The notes under the pieces were generated by a model, which worked only from the letters and a program-made list of their open reading frames with translations, ran no database searches and was not told the origin of the DNA. The translations under genes and the position numbers were made by a program. This document shows, one piece after another, positions 1-6,509 of a stretch of DNA of 10,632 bases. The stretch spans positions 1 through 10,632 of the forward strand of contig JBDKLF010000064.1 in assembly GCA_039795755.1 (NCBI GenBank). Reading direction: 5' to 3'. This DNA is from JANNXY01 sp039795755. Its GTDB lineage: Bacteria; Patescibacteriota; Minisyncoccia; Phycocordibacterales; CAIZIN01. Position 1 is the stretch's first letter, and every line of letters begins with the position of its first letter.

Positions 1-291
1 TACCGCTGCGACCATCAATGCAATAATTCCGAGTAAAATAACACAGGTACGAACAATAATACCTACCATTCTCATCAACGTATTTACAATAAATGTTTCA
101 AAGAATGCACTTACACCACCATGATACCGTTCACCTAATCGCTCGAACGGTTGGAAGAAAGTTGCAAACATGGTTGGTAACGAAAATATCTTCGTAATCG
201 CCTTGAGCAATAGATGCATCACACGGAAGAAATCGTGTAACCCTACGGTGTAATGCCATACAAGATAATGAGGAATAAGCCGAATGTGCAT
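1..291 (-). CDS. N-terminal part of an uncharacterised membrane protein (cut by window edge)
   Basis: An open frame of 97 codons runs from the ATG at 291 off the left edge. It starts MHIRLIPHYLVWHYTVG and continues with an amphipathic stretch (HDFFRVMHLLLKAITKIFSL), a basic and aromatic segment containing FQPFERLGERYHGG, and a long hydrophobic helix beginning near residue 74 (MRMVGIIVRTCVILLGIIAL). The pattern of a W-H-Y-x-x-G start followed by a proline, arginine and glycine-rich linker resembles uncharacterised membrane proteins I associate with Parcubacteria; that is recall, not a search. It follows the ftsQ-like stop by 17 bases on the same strand, so co-transcription is likely, although TATACT and TATATA lie just upstream and could start a near-leaderless transcript. 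A GTG two codons earlier (295-297) is an alternative start. There is no Shine-Dalgarno sequence. Function is unknown. Confidence 0.72.
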   Translation of the reverse strand, partial: MHIRLIPHYLVWHYTVGLHDFFRVMHLLLKAITKIFSLPTMFATFFQPFERLGERYHGGVSAFFETFIVNTLMRMVGIIVRTCVILLGIIALMVAAV

Positions 292-308
292 ATGCACTAT
301 ATAGTATA

Positions 309-1100
309 CTATGATTCTTTATTTTTGAGGAAAATTTTACTCTCAATTCTCAAATCAACATACTCATATCCTCCCTGCTTCACTTCTGGCCGTGAAGACA
401 GTAGTGCTTGCAAACGCTCCTGAACACTTTTGACACTATCTTGTCGTCGTACAATAAATGCAGTATCACCAACAGTGACAATATTCATCTGGTCTGCAGA
501 TTCAAATGACACATATTGTACAATGAGTCCTTGTGACTTATATATTTCAACTATCTTGATAATACGTTCAAGCTCTTCACTTGGAACAAGGTATTGTGCA
601 ACCGAAAGCTCTTTCTCAAATGTAGCAATCTTCAAAAACGCAGACCCTTCAAAGGTTGGAGCAGGAGCAAATGCAAAGCCTTTTATATCGAGGTAATAAC
701 ACACTGAGGAGCTGCTGCACATAATCGAGACCGCCTTTCGCTCGGTAATATCAATAAACAGTGCATCATCATGAATATCAACTTTGACATGGTCGATTGC
801 TGGGTATTCATGAGCAAGTGTTGCAGCAATCAATTTGTTGCCAATAAGCAGAGGCGACATACGCGGCACAAATCCCCATAATGTTGTCTTGAGCATCGAA
901 TCAACCGATGCTTCAACAGCTTCTTTCTTGATAAAAGATGTTCCAGAAACAATTACTTGTTGTACATGGAATCGAGATGCAAAAGCATAATAAAAGAATC
1001 CCCCGAGAAGCACAGCCATGGTAATAGGGAGCAAGATGAGCATCTTGCGTTTACTTTGCTTTTTCTTTTGTATATGTGCTTTGGAACGAAGTGGCTGCAT
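309..1100 (-). CDS. FtsQ-like single-pass membrane protein with POTRA domain
   Basis: A 263-residue protein with a short lysine/arginine-rich cytoplasmic tail (residues 1-19), one transmembrane helix at about 20-41 (LILLPITMAVLLGGFFYYAF), a POTRA-like domain from about 44 (FHVQQVIVSGTSFIKKEAV) to about 120, and a beta-rich region resembling the FtsQ domain that ends with YVDLRIESKIFLK. This topology and the terminal YVDLR strand are typical of FtsQ/DivIB, which bridges divisome components on the outer face of the membrane; the role here is inferred from that architecture. Two cysteines (C128, C134) flank a serine-rich turn and could form a disulphide. The gene starts 9 bases after the serS stop with no Shine-Dalgarno sequence, so it is probably co-transcribed with serS. 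The usual mur/ftsA/ftsZ neighbours are not in the window, so a divergent POTRA protein with another envelope role is possible. Confidence 0.8.
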   Translation of the reverse strand: MQPLRSKAHIQKKKQSKRKMLILLPITMAVLLGGFFYYAFASRFHVQQVIVSGTSFIKKEAVEASVDSMLKTTLWGFVPRMSPLLIGNKLIAATLAHEYPAIDHVKVDIHDDALFIDITERKAVSIMCSSSSVCYYLDIKGFAFAPAPTFEGSAFLKIATFEKELSVAQYLVPSEELERIIKIVEIYKSQGLIVQYVSFESADQMNIVTVGDTAFIVRRQDSVKSVQERLQALLSSRPEVKQGGYEYVDLRIESKIFLKNKES

Positions 1101-1109
1101 GACGTATGA

Positions 1110-2375
1110 CTAAGCAATACGGTCTTTGTTGCCCATGTATGGACGAAGTACTTCAGGTATAACAACTGAACCATCTGCTTGCTGATAATTCTCAACAAGT
1201 GACACGAGAATTCGTGGAGTTGGAATTGCGGTACAATTCAATGAGTGTGCGAAGCGGAGTTTATCTTCACCATCTCGATATTTGATTCCTAATCGTCGTG
1301 TCTGGAAGTCATGGAAATATGATGCTGAGCTAATTTCTCGATATTTCTGCTCACCAGGAACCCAGAGCTCAATGTCATATTTCTTGACCTGACCCAATCC
1401 GAGATCCCCTCCACAATTCACCACGGTGTGATACGGAATTCCTAATGATTCAATAAATGCTTCAGTGTTTCCATTAATTTCTTCGTGATACTTCACACTC
1501 TCTGCATGATTTGCTTCACAGAGCACTACTTGTTCAAGCTTGAAAAATTCATGAACACGAATAAGACCTTTCACATCCTTACTATGACTTCCCGCTTCAC
1601 GTCGGAAACATGGTGAGAATGCCAAGACCTTAATAGGAAATTTCTTGGTATCGATAACAGTGTCAGCAAAATAACTCATAGTTGCCACTTCACCTGTTCC
1701 TGCAAGATAATCATCATCTTGAGTTTTGTACAAATCATCTTCACCTTGTGGAAGATATCCTGATCCGAGGAGTGTCTGCTTGCGCACCATTGATGGCACG
1801 ATCATGAATTGAAATCCTCGCTTGATCCAAAAGTCCTTTGCATACTGCCAAATAGCAAATGATAATTCCGCTCCGGCATTTTTCAAGAAATATCCTCGGA
1901 ATCCAGCAACTGATACACCCTTCTCGAAGTCAGCCATGTCGAGCTTCTCCATAATTTCGATATGACTCTTTGCAGGGAAATCAAATTGCTTCTTTTCTCC
2001 CCATGCTTTTACTTCTTTGTTGTCTTCATCACCTTCTCCATCAGGAACTGAGATATCAGGTACGTTTGGCACTTGAAGCATAAGCACTTGCCACTCTTTC
2101 ATAATTTCTTTGAGCTGTTCTTCTTCCTTTTGTATTTCTGCTTTGAGGTCCTGCATGAATCGAATCAGTTCATCACGAACATCAGGAGTTGGTGCTTTTT
2201 GAATGGCAATACTTTGCTTATTCTGTTCTGCTTTTTTACCTTCAATCTTTTGGAGTAATTCCTTTCGCTGATCATCAAGGGCAAGCAATCGATCAACATC
2301 GATCGTGATGTGCTTTTTCTTTGCCCCCATGAGTAATATGTCTTTGTTTTCTCGGATGAATTTGATATCTAACAT
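1110..2375 (-). CDS. serS: Seryl-tRNA synthetase (class II)
   Basis: A complete 421-residue class II synthetase that charges tRNA-Ser (and tRNA-Sec where present) with serine in the cytoplasm. Residues about 30-105 form the charged, glutamine/lysine/glutamate-rich antiparallel coiled-coil arm that grips the tRNA long variable arm. The catalytic core follows: the serine-binding TGE triad (227-229), motif 2 as CFRREAGSHSKDVKGLIRVH (256-275) then EFFKLE, the conserved EISSASYFHDFQTRRLGIKY segment (347-366), and motif 3 around LNCTAIPTPRIL (379-390) with the ATP-binding arginine R388, ending in VIPEVLRPYMG. Length is normal for the family. It is the first gene of a probable operon with the ftsQ-like gene. 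The ATG has no Shine-Dalgarno sequence; a TATTAT -10 element ends 10 bases upstream, so the leader may be only a few bases long. Confidence 0.97.
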   Translation of the reverse strand: MLDIKFIRENKDILLMGAKKKHITIDVDRLLALDDQRKELLQKIEGKKAEQNKQSIAIQKAPTPDVRDELIRFMQDLKAEIQKEEEQLKEIMKEWQVLMLQVPNVPDISVPDGEGDEDNKEVKAWGEKKQFDFPAKSHIEIMEKLDMADFEKGVSVAGFRGYFLKNAGAELSFAIWQYAKDFWIKRGFQFMIVPSMVRKQTLLGSGYLPQGEDDLYKTQDDDYLAGTGEVATMSYFADTVIDTKKFPIKVLAFSPCFRREAGSHSKDVKGLIRVHEFFKLEQVVLCEANHAESVKYHEEINGNTEAFIESLGIPYHTVVNCGGDLGLGQVKKYDIELWVPGEQKYREISSASYFHDFQTRRLGIKYRDGEDKLRFAHSLNCTAIPTPRILVSLVENYQQADGSVVIPEVLRPYMGNKDRIA

Positions 2376-2385
2376 GATAGTTCAC

Positions 2386-2414
2386 ATAATAACAGAAAAC
2401 TTGAATTCTGAGAA
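2386..2414 (-). promoter_or_regulatory. Predicted serS promoter
   Basis: On the minus strand, TTCTCA (2414-2409, 4 of 6 to TTGACA) is separated by 17 bases from TATTAT (2391-2386, 5 of 6 to TATAAT). A start about 7 bases downstream would leave a leader of roughly 3-4 bases before the serS ATG at 2375. It overlaps the predicted divergent promoter at 2401-2429. Inferred from matches only. Confidence 0.4.
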
Positions 2415-2429
2415 TCCTGGTGGCATAAT
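2401..2429 (+). promoter_or_regulatory. Predicted promoter of the spacer micro-gene
   Basis: TTGAAT (2401-2406, 4 of 6) and CATAAT (2424-2429, 5 of 6) are separated by exactly 17 bases on the plus strand. The predicted start near 2436 falls about 5 bases before the ATG at 2441. It overlaps the serS promoter on the other strand, making a compact back-to-back divergent pair. Confidence 0.35.
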
Positions 2430-2440
2430 GCGGTAAACCA

Positions 2441-2554
2441 ATGAGCACACCGAATACGGGAGAGCATATGCCCCAAATAACAGAACTTCTATACGTTCTG
2501 AAATACACCTGGCCAGGTTTTGCCCTTATGGCACTATCAATCCTGTGCAAGTAA
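2441..2554 (+). CDS. Possible 37-residue membrane micro-protein (or small RNA)
   Basis: The spacer between divergent serS and dprA contains an ATG-TAA frame of 37 codons: MSTPNTGEHMPQITELLYVL, then a hydrophobic C-terminal half (KYTWPGFALMALSILCK) that could span or dip into a membrane and ends in lysine. The frame is closed upstream by a TAA at 2426-2428, so 2441 is its only ATG start. What favours a real transcription unit is the context: a -35/-10 pair at 2401-2429, a hairpin plus T-run at 2553-2590 starting at the stop codon, and G+C content visibly above the AT-rich sequence that follows. The transcript would also contain an inverted repeat (CAGAAC 2481-2486 / GTTCTG 2495-2500) and the 12-base palindrome ACCTGGCCAGGT (2507-2518), so a non-coding small RNA is a serious alternative. 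I recognise no family. Confidence 0.35.
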   Translation: MSTPNTGEHMPQITELLYVLKYTWPGFALMALSILCK

Positions 2555-2590
2555 CCTCAAGGCATTATTTGTTCGAGAGGTTTTTATTTT
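2553..2590 (+). terminator. Candidate intrinsic terminator after the micro-gene
   Basis: AACCTC (2553-2558) can pair with GAGGTT (2577-2582), with an 18-base loop, followed by TTTTTATTTT (2581-2590). The stem is only 6 base pairs and the loop is long, so this is a moderate candidate. Its left arm begins inside the TAA stop of the 37-codon frame. Confidence 0.4.
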
Positions 2591-2632
2591 ATCTTTAGAG
2601 AATCTTTAACCCGGAACATACATTATATATGT

Positions 2633-3505
2633 ATGAACTACCCAAGTCGCAAAATCCCTCGATCTGAACTCCCGGAGCGCTTGCGAGAAATCCCTGATGC
2701 TCCAAAGTATTTGTATGCAAGAGGAGCACCACTTCCTACTGATACTGATCACAAATTCCTCTGTGTGGTAGGTTCACGATCAAATACAACGTACGGGAGA
2801 CAAGTGGTCGAGCGACTGATTACAGGACTTGCTGGATTCCCTATTACAATTATTTCTGGATTAGCCATGGGAATCGATGCACTTGCTCATGAATATGCAA
2901 TGGCAGCAGGACTTGGAGTAATTGCCATTCCTGGATCAGGTATTAATGATTCAGTGCTCTATCCAGCAACTAATAGAACGTTGGCAAAAAGAATATTGCA
3001 GTATGGTGGCACACTTATGTCAGAATTCGAGCCAGACAAAGCTTCCATGCTTCACATGTTCCCCCGTCGCAATCGCATTATGGCAGGGCTGTCGCATGCA
3101 GTACTTATTATTGAAGCAGAAATAAAATCAGGAACACTGATCACCGCTCGACTGGCAACTGAATATGGACGAGATGTACTTACCGTACCTGGATCGATAT
3201 TTAACCAAACATCCGAAGGACCTCATATGCTCCTTACCCTCGGAGCAGCACCCATTCGTAGTTCAAAGGATATTCTCGACGCACTACATATTGCAACACT
3301 TGAATCACCACAAATGCGAGAATTGCGTTATGAACAGTTGAATAATGAAGAGAAAGAAATTGTACATCTCTTGCGCGAACCAATGAAAAAAGATGATTTA
3401 CTTGAGCTTCTCAATCGGCCATTATCAGATACACTCGGGACTCTTATGATGCTTGAAATAAAAGGAATTATAAAAGAAGAACTAGGAGAAATTCATTTAT
3501 TATAA
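2633..3505 (+). CDS. dprA: DNA processing protein DprA (Smf family)
   Basis: A 290-residue DprA. In naturally transformable bacteria this cytoplasmic protein binds incoming single-stranded DNA and loads RecA onto it. The Rossmann-like core shows VVGSRS (45-50), IISGLAMGIDALAHEYAM (73-90), the IPGSGIN loop (99-105), the MFPRRNRIMAGLSHAVLIIE block (142-161) and SGTLITA (166-172), all family hallmarks. The C-terminus (about 235-290) fits the DprA winged-helix domain. Compared with longer homologues it lacks an N-terminal SAM-like domain. The ATG at 2633 gives the usual short lead-in (MNYPSRKIPRSELPERLREI). There is no Shine-Dalgarno sequence; an AT-rich TATATAT tract lies immediately upstream. 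topA follows after 40 bases on the same strand, a pairing seen in many bacteria. No other competence gene is visible here. Confidence 0.95.
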   Translation: MNYPSRKIPRSELPERLREIPDAPKYLYARGAPLPTDTDHKFLCVVGSRSNTTYGRQVVERLITGLAGFPITIISGLAMGIDALAHEYAMAAGLGVIAIPGSGINDSVLYPATNRTLAKRILQYGGTLMSEFEPDKASMLHMFPRRNRIMAGLSHAVLIIEAEIKSGTLITARLATEYGRDVLTVPGSIFNQTSEGPHMLLTLGAAPIRSSKDILDALHIATLESPQMRELRYEQLNNEEKEIVHLLREPMKKDDLLELLNRPLSDTLGTLMMLEIKGIIKEELGEIHLL

Positions 3506-3545
3506 TTTGCACTTTTTCTCCTTTGCATGTAATACTATCGATAAT

Positions 3546-5771
3546 ATGTCAAAGTTACTTATCGTTGAGTCTCCCTCAAAAGCCAAGACTATTGGAAAAT
3601 ACCTTGGAAAAGATTATGTGGTACGAGCATCTGTTGGTCATGTCCGAGATCTTCCGAAGTCTAACAAACAAGCCATTGATATTGAGGCAGGCTTTGTTCC
3701 CCATTATGAAATTTCAAAAGGGAAAGAAAAAGTCATCGATGAAATCAGATCTCTCGCAAAGGAAGCAACTGAAGTACTACTTGCAACCGACCCGGACCGA
3801 GAAGGAGAAGCGATTTCATGGCATCTCAAGGAATTGATTTCAAAAGGCAAAAGCAAATCAATTGATGCGAAGAAAATAAAACGTGTCGTCTATCACGAAA
3901 TCACCAAAGAAGCGATCGAAGAAGCGTTGAAGCATCCACGTGAAATTGATGAGAAGTTAGTAAGTGCGCAAGAAGCACGACGTGTACTTGATCGATTGGT
4001 GGGATATGACCTCTCGGGGCTTATCTGGAAAAAAGTTCGTTACGGTCTCTCAGCTGGACGTGTACAATCCCCTGCATTGCGCATCATCATGGAGCGAGAG
4101 CGTGAAATCCGTGCATTCGTTCCCGAGAAATACTGGGTACTTGAAGCATTGCTTGATAACAGTCGCAAAGATACGTTCAAGGCAACTTGTGTTGAAGAGC
4201 CAAAGGATATCAAAGAAGTAGATCGCATTCTTGAGCTTGGTAACAAAGGTAGTTGGATCGTGAGTAATCTAGAAGAAAGCGAAATGAAGCGCTCTCCTCG
4301 TGCACCATTCACTACTTCTACCCTACAGCAAGCAGCTTCAACACGATTAGGATTCTCACCATCCAACACTATGCGTATTGCTCAGAAGCTTTATGAAAAA
4401 GGTTTGATTACCTATATGCGAACCGACTCAACCACCCTCTCCGCTCAAGCAGTGGCACAAGCAAGTCAGGTGGTGAAAAAACTCTATGGTGAGCAATATC
4501 ATGAAGTGCGACAATACAAGACCAAGAGTAAAAACGCTCAAGAGGCTCACGAAGCAATTCGACCAACCAATCTCGCTACACAATCAATTGTCTCAACTGA
4601 TGATGAGAAGAAGTTGTACTCTCTCATTTGGAGACGAACACTTTCATCACAAATGACTGATGCGCGAATGCTTCGAAGCAAAATCACTATCGAAGTAGCT
4701 GAAGGGAAAGTTCCCGACTTTGCAGTTACCGGTTCGCGATTACTCTATGAAGGATGGTTACTCGCTGATCCAGAATCAAAAGGTGAAGATACGCTTCTCC
4801 CTATTGTTCAACATGGTGAAAGACTTACTCTTAAAGCACTTTCAGATATTGCAAAAGAAACCGAACCACCAGGACGCTACTCAGAAGCAGGCTTGATTAA
4901 AGAATTGGAAAAAAGAGGTATCGGTCGACCGTCTACTTATGCATCAATTATTCGCACGATTGAAGAACGAGGATATGTCGAAAAAGTAAATAAGGCATTG
5001 GTTCCTACTGACACTGGTGATGTGGTATCAACATTCCTCGAGAAGACATTCGCTGATTACATCGGTGATACGTTCACTGCGGGAATGGAAGACAAGCTTG
5101 ATGATATTGCAAACGGAGACGCTGAATATGTGAAAACACTTTCAGACTTCTATAAGCCATTTCTCAAGGAAGTAAAGGCTGCATCAAAGAATGCAGAGAA
5201 GCTTACCACCCTCGGTGAAGCCGATCCGAAGTTCAAATGTCCGGTCTGTGGTGGCAATATGGTGATCAAACTCTCAAAGAACGGAAGATTCCTCTCATGT
5301 GCACGATTCCCCGATTGTAACGGAGCACTGATGATGGACGGAACTGAGATCAAGCCTGATGAACCAATCGGAACTCATCCTGATACTGGCGAGAACATCT
5401 ATGTCAAAGCTGGCCCTTACGGTCCATATGTGCAACTTGGTGAAGGAAAAGTTGAAGGCAAGAAAAAGATTAAAGCAAAGATGGCCAGTATTCCAAAGGA
5501 AATTAATCCTGCTGATGTAACAATTCCTATGGCAGTTCGCTATCTCCAGTTGCCACGCGAACTTGGTATTCATCTTGTCTCAGGAGAAAAAGTGATTGCA
5601 AACGTTGGCCGCTTCGGTCCCTATGTCGGAGAAGCGCGAAACTTCCGCTCAATCAAAGCACCATTGAATCCGTACGACATCACCTTTGATGAAGCTATCA
5701 AACTCCTCAATGAACCAAAGAAACCACGAGGATTCCAGAAGAAAGTTGTCGGAAAAGAAGTAAAGAAATAA
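3546..5771 (+). CDS. topA: DNA topoisomerase I (type IA)
   Basis: A 741-residue type IA topoisomerase that relaxes negative supercoils by transient single-strand cleavage. The start is the ATG at 3546, giving MSKLLIVESPSKAKTIGKYL at the canonical position; an in-frame TTG at 3507 adds only an unconserved leader. The Toprim domain has E8 and the acidic triad in TDPDREGE (D82, D84, E86). Then come RRVLDRLVGYDLSGLIWKK, GLSAGRVQSPALRII and the catalytic tyrosine Y290 in GLITYMRTDST, with PPGRYSEAGLIKELEKRGIG and GRPSTYASIIRTIEERGYVE downstream. One C-terminal four-cysteine zinc motif is present (C565, C568, C585, C591), followed by GPYGPYVQLGEG and GRFGPYVGEARN repeats of the topoisomerase C-terminal type and a lysine-rich end. 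dprA ends 40 bases upstream, so both may share a transcript. No Shine-Dalgarno sequence and no clear promoter is seen. Confidence 0.97.
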   Translation: MSKLLIVESPSKAKTIGKYLGKDYVVRASVGHVRDLPKSNKQAIDIEAGFVPHYEISKGKEKVIDEIRSLAKEATEVLLATDPDREGEAISWHLKELISKGKSKSIDAKKIKRVVYHEITKEAIEEALKHPREIDEKLVSAQEARRVLDRLVGYDLSGLIWKKVRYGLSAGRVQSPALRIIMEREREIRAFVPEKYWVLEALLDNSRKDTFKATCVEEPKDIKEVDRILELGNKGSWIVSNLEESEMKRSPRAPFTTSTLQQAASTRLGFSPSNTMRIAQKLYEKGLITYMRTDSTTLSAQAVAQASQVVKKLYGEQYHEVRQYKTKSKNAQEAHEAIRPTNLATQSIVSTDDEKKLYSLIWRRTLSSQMTDARMLRSKITIEVAEGKVPDFAVTGSRLLYEGWLLADPESKGEDTLLPIVQHGERLTLKALSDIAKETEPPGRYSEAGLIKELEKRGIGRPSTYASIIRTIEERGYVEKVNKALVPTDTGDVVSTFLEKTFADYIGDTFTAGMEDKLDDIANGDAEYVKTLSDFYKPFLKEVKAASKNAEKLTTLGEADPKFKCPVCGGNMVIKLSKNGRFLSCARFPDCNGALMMDGTEIKPDEPIGTHPDTGENIYVKAGPYGPYVQLGEGKVEGKKKIKAKMASIPKEINPADVTIPMAVRYLQLPRELGIHLVSGEKVIANVGRFGPYVGEARNFRSIKAPLNPYDITFDEAIKLLNEPKKPRGFQKKVVGKEVKK

Positions 5772-5783
5772 AAAGAGGAGTTA

Positions 5784-6194
5784 TTACGCTACCTCTTGCT
5801 CAGTATTATCCAAATCCTCATCATACTCATCGTCACCTAGATGCATGAGGAAATCAGGGATTCCATTGTAGAGCCTATCCATATGCATTCTAAAGCAATC
5901 ACCTTGATATCCGCCAACACCATGGACCAGAGTGGGCAAAGGTAGCCCGAGCAATGATCTAAGTGTGATCTCAAGGTAACTGCTATCGTGCCTGTGACCA
6001 TACATCGAGCGATGTTCGAATAGAATTCGTTCTCGCTTCAGAAGTCTCTTGTCCAAAATGTCGATGTTCATGGTAAGTGCTACGAGGTAAAACTCGCGCA
6101 ATGTAAGCATGGCAACAGGAGGACAAGCATAGAGTCGGGCAATTTCATTGAATGCAGCCTGAACCTTATCTGGCAATTTTGAAAAGATCGTCAT
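5784..6194 (-). CDS. Hypothetical protein, 136 residues
   Basis: I do not recognise this protein. The first half looks helical (KLPDKVQAAFNEIARLYACP, then a leucine-rich REFYLVALTMNIDILDKRLL). A basic, histidine-bearing middle follows (KRERILFEHRSMYGHRHDSS), then a short hydrophobic stretch LRSLLGLPLPTLVHGVGGYQ, and the protein ends in a strongly acidic tail (GDDEYDEDLDNTEQE). No signal peptide or clear transmembrane helix is seen. It is convergent with topA, the stop codons lying only 12 bases apart. The ATG at 6194 is supported by a good promoter placed exactly for a leaderless mRNA (TTGACT, then TGT-TATAGT, then 6 bases). That makes an expressed gene more likely than a chance frame. A nucleic-acid or protein-interaction role would be a guess. 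Confidence 0.7.
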   Translation of the reverse strand: MTIFSKLPDKVQAAFNEIARLYACPPVAMLTLREFYLVALTMNIDILDKRLLKRERILFEHRSMYGHRHDSSYLEITLRSLLGLPLPTLVHGVGGYQGDCFRMHMDRLYNGIPDFLMHLGDDEYDEDLDNTEQEVA

Positions 6195-6200
6195 CTCAGA

Positions 6201-6228
6201 ACTATAACATTAATAATAATAAAGTCAA
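6201..6228 (-). promoter_or_regulatory. Predicted leaderless promoter of the 136-residue gene
   Basis: On the minus strand TTGACT (6228-6223, 5 of 6) is 16 bases from TATAGT (6206-6201, 5 of 6), which is preceded by the extended -10 motif TGT. Exactly 6 bases separate the hexamer from the ATG at 6194, so the predicted first transcribed base is the A of the start codon. Confidence 0.6.
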
Positions 6229-6293
6229 TTTATTTATATTTCGGTCTACCTTGATTCTAAAAAATAAAAACCTACATTACACACCAGATGTAA

Positions 6294-6473
6294 CTAGGTC
6301 GACATGTCCCTGCTTACATAACGCGCAAATAACATAAGCACCCCGATAAACAGGAGAATGCAAATTAATGCACACCACCCAATCATCTGTGCCAGACCAA
6401 TGCAGAGCAGACACAGAATTACATGATCAGGCAGGCAGATGAATAGGAGCAAGAAAAAAAGAGCAAGTATCAT
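6294..6473 (-). CDS. Possible 59-residue two-helix membrane protein
   Basis: Downstream of parB on the same strand is a 59-codon frame ending in TAG. It reads MILALFFLLLFICLP, a polar turn (DH), VILCLLCIGLAQMIGWCALI through to a second hydrophobic run, and ends RYVSRDMST. This looks like a helical hairpin with a basic C-terminal tail, which fits both ends in the cytoplasm by the positive-inside rule. Five cysteines are spread through the helices. The sequence is clearly richer in G+C than the AT-rich bases at 6195-6290, as expected if coding. The start codon lies inside the parB terminator hairpin (its A is the last base of the upstream arm), so read-through mRNA would mask it. A weak separate promoter (TTGATA 6508-6503, TGT-GATAAA 6487-6482) would start near the ATG and omit the upstream arm. 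A shorter form could begin at the ATG of residue 30. No family recognised. Confidence 0.45.
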   Translation of the reverse strand: MILALFFLLLFICLPDHVILCLLCIGLAQMIGWCALICILLFIGVLMLFARYVSRDMST

Positions 6474-6484
6474 TGCTCTTTTTT
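6454..6484 (-). terminator. Bidirectional intrinsic terminator downstream of parB
   Basis: A perfect 12-base-pair inverted repeat pairs AAAAAAGAGCAA (6455-6466) with TTGCTCTTTTTT (6473-6484) around a 6-base loop. On the minus strand it ends in a run of 7 T and lies 26 bases past the parB stop, so it should end parB mRNA; the A/T symmetry would let it work in both directions. The start of the 59-codon frame is embedded in it. Confidence 0.85.
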
Positions 6485-6509
6485 ATCACATTGAATTAGT
6501 TATATCAAA

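Noticed and set aside
430..696. 88-codon plus-strand frame opposite the ftsQ-like gene
   Set aside because: It is the antisense shadow of a well-supported gene.
2507..2518. ACCTGGCCAGGT 12-base perfect palindrome as an operator
   Set aside because: A palindrome of this length is expected a few times by chance in 10 kb, and it lies inside the candidate micro-gene rather than at a promoter. It is kept only as a possible RNA structure element.
2293..2550. 85-codon minus-strand frame crossing the serS start and the spacer
   Set aside because: It overlaps the conserved serS N-terminus in another frame, shows no protein-like pattern, and leaves no room for the serS promoter.
3507..3545. Upstream TTG start for topA (13 extra residues)
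   Set aside because: The extension is unconserved in character; MSKLLIVESPSKAKTI from the ATG at 3546 is the standard N-terminus.
5773..5797. AAGAGG / CCTCTT inverted repeat between topA and the convergent gene as a terminator
   Set aside because: Only 6 base pairs with a 13-base loop and no T-run on either strand; the right arm is inside the neighbouring coding sequence.
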